This document shows, in pieces, positions 1-7,509 of a DNA stretch of 64,000 nucleotides (positions are counted from its first letter, which is position 1; the number at the start of each line of letters is the position of its first letter). Below the pieces are notes generated by a model that made no database searches, had not been told where the DNA came from, and was given only the letters and a program-made list of their open reading frames with translations. Location of the stretch: positions 1,612,001 through 1,676,000 of the forward strand of contig NZ_JAPEMU010000001.1 of the NCBI RefSeq assembly GCF_026342405.1, given 5' to 3'. A program made the translations under genes and the position numbers. This DNA is from Kitasatospora sp. NBC_00240. GTDB taxonomy: Bacteria; Actinomycetota; Actinomycetes; Streptomycetales; Streptomycetaceae.

Positions 1-1
1 A

Positions 2-34
2 GCGGTCAACGGAACGGGTGCGGTCAACGGAACG
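2..34. repeat. Two-copy 18-bp direct repeat at window edge
   Basis: The 15-mer GCGGTCAACGGAACG occurs at 2-16 and again at 20-34. It lies just beyond the 3' end of the first efflux gene. Bases 1-88 hold no gene that I can support. Confidence 0.6.
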
Positions 35-88
35 AATGCGGCGGCGCCGAGAACTCGCCGGCCGGTGCGCCTGATCGGCGGGCGGCGC

Positions 89-1306
89 TCACCCGCGCCG
101 GAGGGGGAACCCGTGCTTCCGGGCGGCGACCACCACGGCCACCACCGGGACCATCAGGATCAGCACGCTCCACGGGAAGGACCCGGCGCCGAGGACGCCC
201 AGCAGCACGCCGCCGAGGACCCCGCCGGCGGCCATCGCCACGTTCCACAGGGTGACCAGCATCGCCTGGGCGGCGTCCGCCTGTTCACCGCCCGCGTCGC
301 CCACCGCGGTCTGCAGCAGGGTCGGAACGCCTCCCCAGCCGAGGCCCCAGAGCGCCGCCGCCAGGTAGACCGCCGGGTGGCTGCCGGACCACAGGCCCAG
401 CCCGGCCGCCGCCACCGCGACCAGCAGCGAGCTGCCGATCGTCAGGGCCCGCAGCCGGTGGTGGATCCGGGCCCCCACGATCCAGATGCTCACCATCGAG
501 GCGAGGCCGAAGGCCAGCAGCACCAGGTCGGTGGAGCGGCCCATGCCGAGGTGGTCGAGGTAGGACGCGATGTAGGCGTACAGGACGGTGTGGGCCAGCA
601 CGAAGACCAGGGTCACGAACAGCACCGGCGTCACCCCGGGGACGGCGAGCGCCCCCAGGATGCGGGCCCTGCCTTCGGGCCGCTGTCCCGGGTGGTCCGG
701 CACGGTCGCCGTGATCCACCCGATCACGATCAGGGCCAGCGCCGACATCACCACGAACGCCACCCCCCAGCCGAGCTCCCTGCCCAGGAAGGTGCCGGCG
801 GGTACGCCCAGCGACAGCGCGACCGGGATGCCGGTCATGACGATCGCGATCGCCCTGCCCTGCAGATGGACCGGCGCCATCCGGCGGGCGTACCCGGCCA
901 GCAGCGCCCACGCCAGCCCGGCGGCCACCCCGGCGACGAACCGGCCCGCCATGGTCAGCGGGTAGTCGGTCGACACCGCCGTGACGGTGTTGGCGACGGC
1001 GAAGGCCGCCATCGCCGTCAGCAGCAGCCGCTTGCGCCGCCACCCGGCGGTGGCCACGGTCAGCGGGATCGCCGTGAGCGCGGTCCCGATCGCGTAGATC
1101 GTCACCGACTGCCCCATGGCCGAATCGCTGACCCGGAGGTCGGCGCTCATCGCGGGCAGCACGCCCGCCGGCAGCGTCTCGGTCAGGCAGGTGACGAAAA
1201 CGGCGGTGGCCAGCGCCAGCAGCGCCAGGACGGGGAGTTTCCGTTGCTCCGCTCGGTTGTCGGCATCGGGTCCGGCCTCGATGTCCACTGGTGACTGTGT
1301 GCTCAT
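89..1306 (-). CDS. MFS drug-efflux transporter (DHA1-like)
   Basis: This 405-residue protein is a major facilitator of the 12-helix proton-antiport type, acting in the cytoplasmic membrane. Hydrophobic segments follow one another from about residue 28 to the C-terminus. The loop after the second helix has the Gly/Arg-rich motif GWRRKRLL, a variant of MFS motif A. The start is the ATG at 1306, which opens an N-terminal hydrophilic stretch of about 25 residues before the first helix. It is divergent from a MerR-family gene, and a near-perfect palindrome lies between them, so it is probably induced by ligand through that regulator. The substrate cannot be read from the sequence; a small drug or metabolite is likely from family knowledge. 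Confidence 0.88.
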   Translation of the reverse strand: MSTQSPVDIEAGPDADNRAEQRKLPVLALLALATAVFVTCLTETLPAGVLPAMSADLRVSDSAMGQSVTIYAIGTALTAIPLTVATAGWRRKRLLLTAMAAFAVANTVTAVSTDYPLTMAGRFVAGVAAGLAWALLAGYARRMAPVHLQGRAIAIVMTGIPVALSLGVPAGTFLGRELGWGVAFVVMSALALIVIGWITATVPDHPGQRPEGRARILGALAVPGVTPVLFVTLVFVLAHTVLYAYIASYLDHLGMGRSTDLVLLAFGLASMVSIWIVGARIHHRLRALTIGSSLLVAVAAAGLGLWSGSHPAVYLAAALWGLGWGGVPTLLQTAVGDAGGEQADAAQAMLVTLWNVAMAAGGVLGGVLLGVLGAGSFPWSVLILMVPVVAVVVAARKHGFPLRRG

Positions 1307-1315
1307 GGCGGCTAT

Positions 1316-1348
1316 GGTTGAACCCTCACATATATGTGAGGGTCAACC
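1316..1348. promoter_or_regulatory. MerR-type operator between efflux gene and regulator
   Basis: A perfect 22-bp palindrome spans 1322-1343, with arms ACCCTCACATA and TATGTGAGGGT. It is flanked by GGTTG and CAACC (1316-1320 and 1344-1348), which extend the symmetry with a single unpaired base. On the minus strand a -35-like TTGACC (1346-1341) leads into the palindrome, as in MerR promoters with a long spacer. The -10 element is poor, so the exact promoter is uncertain. The location between divergent genes supports operator function. Confidence 0.75.
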
Positions 1349-1373
1349 CGGGACCGAGTGTGAGGCCAGTCAC

Positions 1374-1781
1374 ATGCGCATCGGAGAGCTGTCGGTACGC
1401 ACCGACACGTCCCGCCGGCTGCTCCGCTACTACGAGGAGCAGCAGCTGATCGTCTCCGCCCGCTCGCCCAACGGCTACCGCGAGTACGACGAGCGCTTCG
1501 TGGACCGGGTGATGCAGATCCGGGGACTGCTGGACGCCGGGCTCCCGACCAGGATCATCAAGCAGATCCTTCCCTGCCTCGACAAGCCCCGAACCATCCA
1601 CTTCCCCGACGCCACACCCGAGATGCTCGCCACTCTCACCCTTGAACGCGACCGGATGACCGAACGCATCAACTGCCTGATCCGCAACCGGGACTCGGTC
1701 GCCGAGTACCTGGACGCGGTCAGCGGGGGCCCCGCCGCCGACACCCGCCCGGGCGCCGCCGCGGCAGGCACCGGGGCCTGA
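1374..1781 (+). CDS. MerR family transcriptional regulator
   Basis: This is a 135-residue DNA-binding protein. The N-terminus (RIGELSVRTDTSRRLLRYYEE) is the canonical MerR winged helix, in which the regulator begins at the first helix. Residues 65-115 form the usual dimerisation helix. The remaining tail is short and Ala/Gly-rich, so there is no large effector domain of the TipA or GyrI kind. The ATG at 1374 is chosen because it places the MerR domain at residue 1; an in-frame ORF extends far upstream but would cross the operator. It is divergent from the MFS transporter and very likely controls it by twisting the shared promoter. The sensed ligand is unknown. Confidence 0.85.
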   Translation: MRIGELSVRTDTSRRLLRYYEEQQLIVSARSPNGYREYDERFVDRVMQIRGLLDAGLPTRIIKQILPCLDKPRTIHFPDATPEMLATLTLERDRMTERINCLIRNRDSVAEYLDAVSGGPAADTRPGAAAAGTGA

Positions 1782-2103
1782 CACCGGCCCGCCGCCGGCC
1801 TGGACCACAGCCCGGACGGGCGGACCGCTGGGCGGACCGGTGGGCGGCCGGACGGCTTCGGGTCGTGTGCCGGGGGTGGGCCCGAACCGCCTCGACGGAC
1901 ACCGGGGAGCGGACGGACACCGGGGCTCAGGGGTGGCGCCTGGCCGGACGAGGCCCGCCACCCCTTGCCTGGCGCCGCCGAACGCCGGGGGCGACCATGA
2001 GGAGTGGGCAGGCGTCCCGCCGGGTCACGCAGTGCCGCGACCGCAGCTCGGGCGGCCCACCGCCCACGAAGCGCCGTCCGCGCCCTCTTGATCGGTCGCC
2101 GCC
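1782..2103. other. Intergenic stretch without a supported gene
   Basis: I see no convincing coding region or RNA here. The only structure is a direct repeat GACGGACACCGGGG at 1894-1907 and 1912-1925 (period 18). The promoter of the following hydrolase gene must lie here, but no clear -10/-35 pair is visible. Confidence 0.5.
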
Positions 2104-3777
2104 GTGAGAATCTTCGACAGAGGCCCGGAACCGGCGGGCGAGCCCGCGAAGCGTTGGGAGCCGGCCCTCACCCTTCCCGGCTGCTGGGGCGCCCTCGTCG
2201 CCTCCTGCCTGTCGTTCACGCCGTCGCTGCTGCCCCGCGGCGGCATCGTCCAGGGCCTGGTGTGGGGCATCGGCGCCGCGATCGGGTACGGGCTCGGCGT
2301 CCTCCTCGCGTCCGTCTGGCGCGCCTTCGCCGACCGCGAGGCCCGGCCCGCCAGGCCGTGGGCCCGGCGGTGCCTGCTGATCGGTGCGGCCGTGCTGCTC
2401 CCGGTCTTCTTCGGGCTCGGCCAGTACTGGCAGTACCTGATCCGCGGGCTGATGGGGGTGAGCGACTACACCATCTGGTTCGTGGTGCTCTCGCCCGTGG
2501 TCGCGGTGGTGGTGTTCGGGCTCCTCCTGCTGGCGGGACGCGGCGTCCGGGCGGTGTACCGCTGGACGGCGGGGCTGCTGAGCCGCCGGATCGGGCGGCG
2601 GGCGGCCCACACGGTCGGCTGGCTGCTGACCGCCGGCGTGGCCTACCTGGTGGTCAGCGGACTGCTGCTGAACGGCTTCGTCGGCGTCGCCAACGAGGTG
2701 TTCTCGGTCCGCGACGACGCCACGCCCGAGGGCGCGCAGCAGCCGGCGACCCCCCTGCGGTCGGGCGGGCCGGGCTCGGTCGTGGCGTGGGACTCGCTGG
2801 GCCGGCAGGGGCGCGGCTTCGTCGGTACCGGCCCGTCCGAGGGCGACATATCCTCGTTCACCCACCGGCCGGCCCAGGAACCGATCCGGTCCTACGCCGG
2901 GCTCGGGTCGGCGGACGACACGGAGGACCGGGCCGCGCTGGCGGTGCGGGACCTGCAGCGGGCGGGCGGCTTCCAGCGGGCGAACCTGCTGGTGGTGACC
3001 ACCACCGGGAGCGGCTGGGTGGACCCGGCCTCGGTCGACTCCTTCGAGTACCTGGGCGGCGGCGACACGGCCACCGTCGCGATGCAGTACTCCTACCTGC
3101 CGTCCTGGATCTCCTACCTGGTGGACCAGTCCAAGGCCAGGGCCGCGGGCCGCGACCTGTTCGACGCCGTCTACGAGGTCTGGTCGAAGCTGCCCCAGAC
3201 CACCCGGCCGCGGCTGTACGTCGCCGGCGAGAGCCTCGGCTCCTTCGGCGCGGAGACGGCGTTCAGCGGGGAGGCGGACCTGCGCAACCGCACCGCGGGC
3301 ACCCTGTTCGCCGGGCCGCCCAACTTCAACACGCTGTTCCGCGAGTTCACCGACCACCGGGACCCGGGCAGCCCCGAGGTCCAGCCGGTCTACCAGGACG
3401 GACGCACCGTCCGCTTCAGCAACGACCCGGCCGCCGGGATCCCGCCGACCGACCGGACGTGGGAGGGCACCAGGGTCCTCTACCTGATGCATCCCTCGGA
3501 CCCGATCGTCTGGTGGAGTCCGAACCTGATCCTGGGCAAGCCCGACTGGATCAGCCAGCCGCCCGGCCGGGACGTGCTCGGGGGCATGTTCTGGATCCCG
3601 TTCGTCACCTTCTGGCAGGTCACAGCGGACCTCCCGTTCTCCACGGGAGTGCCGCCGGGCCACGGCCACTCGTACAAGGCCGAGTACGTCGACGGCTGGA
3701 ACACCGTCCTGCAGCCGTCCGGCTTCTCCGGCCAGGACCTGGACCACCTCAGGAGCATCATCGCGGCCGAGAACTGA
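2104..3777 (+). CDS. Membrane-anchored alpha/beta hydrolase (Abhydrolase_9 type)
   Basis: The protein has 557 residues. The first 210 or so carry about five hydrophobic segments, and the rest is a soluble catalytic domain. This layout matches the actinobacterial family with an Abhydrolase_9 N-terminal membrane part and a C-terminal alpha/beta hydrolase part. The nucleophile elbow GESLGSFG puts the serine near residue 377. An Asp in PSDPIVWW and a His in GHGHSYKAEY are good candidates for the rest of the triad. The GTG at 2104 has no clear ribosome site, so a slightly different start is possible. The substrate is unknown in the family; an esterase or lipase role at the membrane is an inference. 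It appears to be monocistronic. Confidence 0.82.
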   Translation: MRIFDRGPEPAGEPAKRWEPALTLPGCWGALVASCLSFTPSLLPRGGIVQGLVWGIGAAIGYGLGVLLASVWRAFADREARPARPWARRCLLIGAAVLLPVFFGLGQYWQYLIRGLMGVSDYTIWFVVLSPVVAVVVFGLLLLAGRGVRAVYRWTAGLLSRRIGRRAAHTVGWLLTAGVAYLVVSGLLLNGFVGVANEVFSVRDDATPEGAQQPATPLRSGGPGSVVAWDSLGRQGRGFVGTGPSEGDISSFTHRPAQEPIRSYAGLGSADDTEDRAALAVRDLQRAGGFQRANLLVVTTTGSGWVDPASVDSFEYLGGGDTATVAMQYSYLPSWISYLVDQSKARAAGRDLFDAVYEVWSKLPQTTRPRLYVAGESLGSFGAETAFSGEADLRNRTAGTLFAGPPNFNTLFREFTDHRDPGSPEVQPVYQDGRTVRFSNDPAAGIPPTDRTWEGTRVLYLMHPSDPIVWWSPNLILGKPDWISQPPGRDVLGGMFWIPFVTFWQVTADLPFSTGVPPGHGHSYKAEYVDGWNTVLQPSGFSGQDLDHLRSIIAAEN

Positions 3778-3960
3778 CCTCCGGCCCGGACGGCGGTGGC
3801 GCGCGGTTCACCCGGTCGGCCCACGCCGCGAGGTGCGGGCCGACCGGCCGGGAGCACAGTGGAACGCGAGAGTGGTCCCGCCGAGGCGCTCGCAGGAGTC
3901 GCACGGGGCCCTTCACCGGCCGCGCCCTTTCCGGGGGCGGCCGCCCAGGCAGGAGGCACC

Positions 3961-4359
3961 ATGGACGACTATCCGTTGCTCAACATCTTCTGGACCATGA
4001 TGTGGCTGTTCCTCTGGATCCTCTGGTTCTTCCTGCTCTTCCGGATCTTCGGCGACCTCTTCCGGGACGACTCGGTCGGCGGCTGGGGCAAGGCGGGCTG
4101 GGCCATCTTCGTGATCCTGCTGCCGTTCCTGGGCGTGCTGGTCTACCTCATCGCCCGCGGCAAGGGCATGGGCGAACGGGAGATGCAGATGCGGGCGGAC
4201 GCCGAGAAGGACTTCCGCTCCTACGTCCAGAAGACCGCGGCCGGAGCCGGACCCACCCGCAGCCATGCGGACGAGCTGGCCAAGCTCGCCGAGCTGAAGA
4301 GCAGCGGCGCCATCAACGAGGCGGAGTACGAGAAGGCCAAGGCCAAGGTCCTCGCCTGA
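3961..4359 (+). CDS. Small membrane protein with SHOCT domain
   Basis: The 132-residue protein has two transmembrane segments (about residues 8-30 and 41-62, the second ending LLPFLGVLVYLIARG). This resembles the PLDc_N membrane hairpin. A charged linker follows, then a C-terminal SHOCT motif: DELAKLAELKSSGAINEAEYEKAKAKVL. The ATG at 3961 is chosen because GGAGG lies 4-8 bases upstream; the open frame extends upstream but that part is low-complexity. SHOCT modules usually mediate oligomerisation, and a precise function is not known. It is convergent with the next gene across a long hairpin. Confidence 0.85.
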   Translation: MDDYPLLNIFWTMMWLFLWILWFFLLFRIFGDLFRDDSVGGWGKAGWAIFVILLPFLGVLVYLIARGKGMGEREMQMRADAEKDFRSYVQKTAAGAGPTRSHADELAKLAELKSSGAINEAEYEKAKAKVLA

Positions 4360-4376
4360 GGTGACACCCCTGCGGC

Positions 4377-4412
4377 GGGCCGCCGCCGCGCCCCTCGGCG
4401 CGGCGGCGGCCC
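4377..4412. terminator. Bidirectional hairpin terminator
   Basis: A perfect 15-bp stem (arms 4377-4391 and 4398-4412) encloses a 6-base loop. It sits between the convergent SHOCT gene and the serine hydrolase gene. There is no T-tract, as is usual in this group. Confidence 0.75.
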
Positions 4413-4456
4413 GGGTTTCCGGCGCCCCCGCCGTTTCGGCCCCGCTCTCCCGGGGC

Positions 4457-5476
4457 TCAGCCGAAGACCTCGCGACGGAAGGCGTTCCGCAGGTCGGTGA
4501 GCGGCTGCAGCTCGCGGTTGAGGTGGACCTTGTTGGTGAGCAGGACCGCCCAGCGCCCCTGCCGGCGGGAGAGCCACATCGCGGTGCCGGTGAAGCCGTA
4601 GTGGACGAAGGTCCCCGCCGCGGGGTCCGTCCCGGGGGCGCAGAGCCAGGACAGGCCGCGGGCCGGGGCCAGCCCGCCGGTCTGCTCGCACAGGGATTCG
4701 GCGACCCAGCGGGCCGCGGCGCCGGAGCCGAGCAGCGAGGTCAGGAAGAGGCCGAGGTCGGGGGCGGTGGAGAAGGCGCCGGCGCTGCCGCAGGCGCCGC
4801 CCAGCAGCCGGGCGGAGGGGTCGTGCACCACCCCCGTGAAGTAGTCGCCGGTGGCCGCGTCGAACTCGGTCGGCGCGGTACGGGCCCGCTCGTCGGGGCC
4901 GAGGGGGCCGAAGGCGGTGTCGGTCATGCCGAGCGGCCGCCACACCTGCTCGGCGGCGAGCCCGGCCAGCGGGGCGCCGCCGAGGGCCTCGACCAGGTAC
5001 CCGAGGATGATCGCGGCCCGGTCGGTGTACTGCACGGCCTGCCCGGGCGGGCGGTGCAGCGGCGCGGCCAGCACCCCGGCCCGGACGGCCGCCGGGTCGG
5101 TGCCGTAGAGCCGGGCGAAGTTGGTCCGCGGGGGCAGGCCGGCGGTGTGGGTCAGCAGGTGGCGGGCGGTGAGCCCGCCGACGGGGCGGCCGGCCACCTC
5201 GGGCCAGTAGCCGCCGAGCGGGTCGTCCAGCGGGAGCCGCCCGTCCGACCACAGGGCGCCCGCGCACGGCCAGAGCGCGACGATCTTGGTCAGGCTGGCC
5301 AGGTCGAACAGGGTGTCCCGGGCCATCTCCGGTCCGCCCGGGTAGCGCCCCAGCGGACCGTGCCGGCCCTCCTGGCGTACGCCGGCCGCGTCGCCCACCG
5401 CCCAGACCGCGCCGGTGCCGACCCCCCGGAGGCCGTCGGTCACCAGTGCCACCAGTGGCTCGCTGCTGCTGGTCAT
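4457..5476 (-). CDS. Serine hydrolase, beta-lactamase class C fold
   Basis: The 339-residue protein belongs to the penicillin-binding/class C beta-lactamase-like serine hydrolases. The active-site SxxK motif is S61-L-T-K64 (DLASLTKIV). A YTD motif near residue 149 takes the place of YxN, and an HYGFTG box near the C-terminus matches the third HxG-type motif. No signal peptide or membrane segment is apparent, so it is probably cytoplasmic. That argues against cell-wall work and for an esterase or amidase role on small substrates. It lies about 160 bases downstream of the GNAT gene on the same strand and may be cotranscribed. The natural substrate cannot be told from the sequence. Confidence 0.85.
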   Translation of the reverse strand: MTSSSEPLVALVTDGLRGVGTGAVWAVGDAAGVRQEGRHGPLGRYPGGPEMARDTLFDLASLTKIVALWPCAGALWSDGRLPLDDPLGGYWPEVAGRPVGGLTARHLLTHTAGLPPRTNFARLYGTDPAAVRAGVLAAPLHRPPGQAVQYTDRAAIILGYLVEALGGAPLAGLAAEQVWRPLGMTDTAFGPLGPDERARTAPTEFDAATGDYFTGVVHDPSARLLGGACGSAGAFSTAPDLGLFLTSLLGSGAAARWVAESLCEQTGGLAPARGLSWLCAPGTDPAAGTFVHYGFTGTAMWLSRRQGRWAVLLTNKVHLNRELQPLTDLRNAFRREVFG

Positions 5477-5638
5477 ACCCCCGCCTCCGTCGCCGTCGGC
5501 CGGGAGCCTACCCAGCGGGGCGACCGGGCGACCGCCCCGGACGGGTCCGGCCGGAGCGGTGGCGACCGGGGCCCCGGTGCGGGCGATCGGGGCGGCGCGG
5601 CCGGCCGGACCGGTCGACGGCCGCCCCGGCGGCCGGTC

Positions 5639-6154
5639 TCAGGCGCCCGCGGCGGCCGGGGGGAACTCCTTGCCCATGCAGACGCTCTGCGGGTGCTCGC
5701 GGTAGAGGCCGAACTTCTGGATGTCGGCGTACCCCTCGGAGGCGTACAGGGCGATGGCCTCGGGCTGCAGGGTGCCGGTCTCGAGCACCACCCGGGTGTG
5801 GCCGGCCTCGGCGGCGGTCTCCTCCAGCCGGCGGAGCAGCGCCCGGGCCAGGCCCCGGCCGCGCGCGGTCGGCGCCACGAACATCCGCTTGAGTTCGGCG
5901 TCGCCGTCCCGCAGGCCGTGCGGGCCGGCCTTCTTCGCGCGCCAGCCGCCGGAGGCGACCGGCTCGCCGTCCAGGTAGGCGATCAGGAAGAGGCCGGCGG
6001 GCGGCTCGAAGTGGTCCGGGTGCATGTCGGTGAGATCGCCCTCGCCGTAGCGGCGGACGTACTCCTCCTGGACCTCCGCCGAAAGGCGCTGGGCGTCGGG
6101 GTGCCCGTAGCCGGTGACGCGGATCTCGACGGCGCTCTGCGTGGTGCTCTCCAT
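5639..6154 (-). CDS. GNAT family N-acetyltransferase
   Basis: This 171-residue cytoplasmic enzyme is predicted to transfer the acetyl group of acetyl-CoA to an amine. The acetyl-CoA binding motif A is clear: RMFVAPTARGRGLARALLRR, with the R-G-R-G-L-A pyrophosphate loop at about residues 107-112. Motif B follows with ALYASEGYADI. The ATG at 6154 is preferred over an in-frame one 19 residues upstream because the extra residues are not domain-like. It lies between the ankyrin gene (upstream) and the serine hydrolase (downstream), all on the minus strand. The substrate is unknown. Confidence 0.86.
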   Translation of the reverse strand: MESTTQSAVEIRVTGYGHPDAQRLSAEVQEEYVRRYGEGDLTDMHPDHFEPPAGLFLIAYLDGEPVASGGWRAKKAGPHGLRDGDAELKRMFVAPTARGRGLARALLRRLEETAAEAGHTRVVLETGTLQPEAIALYASEGYADIQKFGLYREHPQSVCMGKEFPPAAAGA

Positions 6155-6265
6155 GGTCGTCCAGCCTACGTGGGGCCCGCCCGACGGCCGGGAGCCGGGT
6201 CGGCCGCCCACCGGGCGGGGACACCGGGCCGCCGGCGGTGCCGTACGCCCCGTACGGCTCTCGGG

Positions 6266-6709
6266 TCAGCGCGTGGTGAAGCGGGCGACCAGGTCGTCCT
6301 TGCCGAACATCCGGGCGGTGTCGACGGCGGACGGGGTGCCGGCCCCGGGGTCGGCGCCGCCGGCCAGCAGGACGGTGAGGACCTCGTCGGCGCCCTTGAA
6401 GACGGCACCGGCCAGCGGTGTCTGGCCGCGGTCGTTGGCCCGGTCGGGGTCGGCGCCGCGCTCCAGCAGGGCCTGCACCGCGTCGGCGTGGCCGTGGTAG
6501 GCGGCCAGCATCAGCAGGGTGTCGCCGCGGTCGTTGGCGAGGTTGGCGGGGGCGCCGGCGTCGACGTACGCGGCGAGAGTGGCCGAGTCGCCGGTGCGGG
6601 CGGCGTCGAAGAGCCGGCCGGCCAGCTCGATCACGTCGGCGTCGGGGGCCTGCGGCGCGGCGGCCTCGGCGGCGTCGGCGGGACCGGTGGATTCGACGGA
6701 GTCGGCCAT
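6266..6709 (-). CDS. Ankyrin repeat protein
   Basis: The 147-residue protein consists mainly of ankyrin repeats. After an acidic Ala-rich leader (1-30), units of about 33 residues appear: LFDAARTGDSATLAAYVDAG, then RGDTLLMLAAYHGHADAVQALLERG, then RGQTPLAGAVFKGADEVLTVLLAGG, and a degenerate last unit. Such proteins bind protein partners; no enzymatic motif is present. The ATG at 6709 follows AAGG at a suitable distance. An open frame continues 85 residues upstream but has no domain character. It is the first gene of a minus-strand group with the acetyltransferase, over 100 bases apart. Confidence 0.84.
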   Translation of the reverse strand: MADSVESTGPADAAEAAAPQAPDADVIELAGRLFDAARTGDSATLAAYVDAGAPANLANDRGDTLLMLAAYHGHADAVQALLERGADPDRANDRGQTPLAGAVFKGADEVLTVLLAGGADPGAGTPSAVDTARMFGKDDLVARFTTR

Positions 6710-7087
6710 GGGGGGACCTTTCAGCGGGATGACGTGACGTACGGCACCGTAGCGGCCGGGCGTACCGGCGATCCAGCAGGTGTCCGGTATGTGGAGCACA
6801 CCGTGCGCGGCCGCGCGACATGTCGACACGTCGATCTGTCGGTTACGCGTCCGTTCGGGCGAACTTCCGCCCGTCGGCTGCACCCCGGGGGTGGCGGGCC
6901 GGGAATGGCTCGGGACGGCGGAACAGAGCCCTTGAGCGGCCCCGGCCGCGCGGTTCGCATACACCCGTCATCGAATTTCCCGCATCGAACCACCCATTTG
7001 CGTCGTTCCATCATCTATTACTTTTTGTCACGATTAGGGCACTTTCCGTGACACTGTCCCTGTCACCCCTCCCCGAGGAGCAGACGC
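6710..7087. other. Divergent intergenic region with inverted repeat
   Basis: This region separates the ankyrin gene from the small membrane protein gene. It holds an unusually AT-rich patch for this genome (about 6960-7035). An inverted repeat GTGACA-N7-TGTCAC lies at 7048-7066, just upstream of the ribosome site of the next gene. It may be an operator. No reliable -35/-10 pair could be fixed. Confidence 0.45.
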
Positions 7088-7282
7088 GTGATCCTCTCCA
7101 TTTCAGGCATCGTCCTGTTCGGCACCATCGCCTTTCTCTTCTTCCGCCGGGACGGTCTGAAGATCTCCCATGCCGTGGTCTGCGCCCTCCTCGGCTTCTA
7201 CGTGGCGGGCTCGTCCATCGCTCCGAGCATCACGGCCGGCGGCGCGAGCCTGGCCGGCCTGCTGGGTGGCATCAAGTTCTGA
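7088..7282 (+). CDS. Small two-helix membrane protein
   Basis: This is a 64-residue hydrophobic protein. An N-terminal segment (2-17) and a second one (about 28-48) flank a short positive stretch FFRRDGLK. The tail is Gly/Ala/Ser-rich. The GTG start at 7088 is well supported by GAGGAG at 7075-7080. It lies 227 bases upstream of the FtsK-like gene on the same strand. The pairing of a tiny membrane protein with an FtsK/TraB-like protein recalls the accessory membrane proteins of actinomycete transfer systems, but that is only an analogy. I do not recognise the family with certainty, and the function is unknown. Confidence 0.75.
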   Translation: MILSISGIVLFGTIAFLFFRRDGLKISHAVVCALLGFYVAGSSIAPSITAGGASLAGLLGGIKF

Positions 7283-7509
7283 GCCGCCACTCCCCCGCAC
7301 AGGCCCGGGCGCGGATCCCACCGCCCCGGGCCTGCCCGTTCAACCTCCGGCCGCGGCGCGACACCGCACCGGCCGGCCCCACCGGCCAGGACCGTACCGA
7401 CCCGCACCGGCCCGCCCGCACCGCAGCACCCCGCACCGCAGCACCCCGCACCGACCGGCTCCGCCCCGTCCCCCACCGACCCGTCCCACTCGCCCGGGGA
7501 GTCCCAGGA

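Noticed and set aside
4457..5476. YTD in place of YxN as a sign of an inactive serine hydrolase
   Set aside because: Aspartate at this position is common among actinobacterial members of the family, so it is not informative.
4361..7051. Long plus-strand open frame of almost 900 codons
   Set aside because: It is Gly/Arg-rich, lacks domains and is antisense to three genes with clear motifs.
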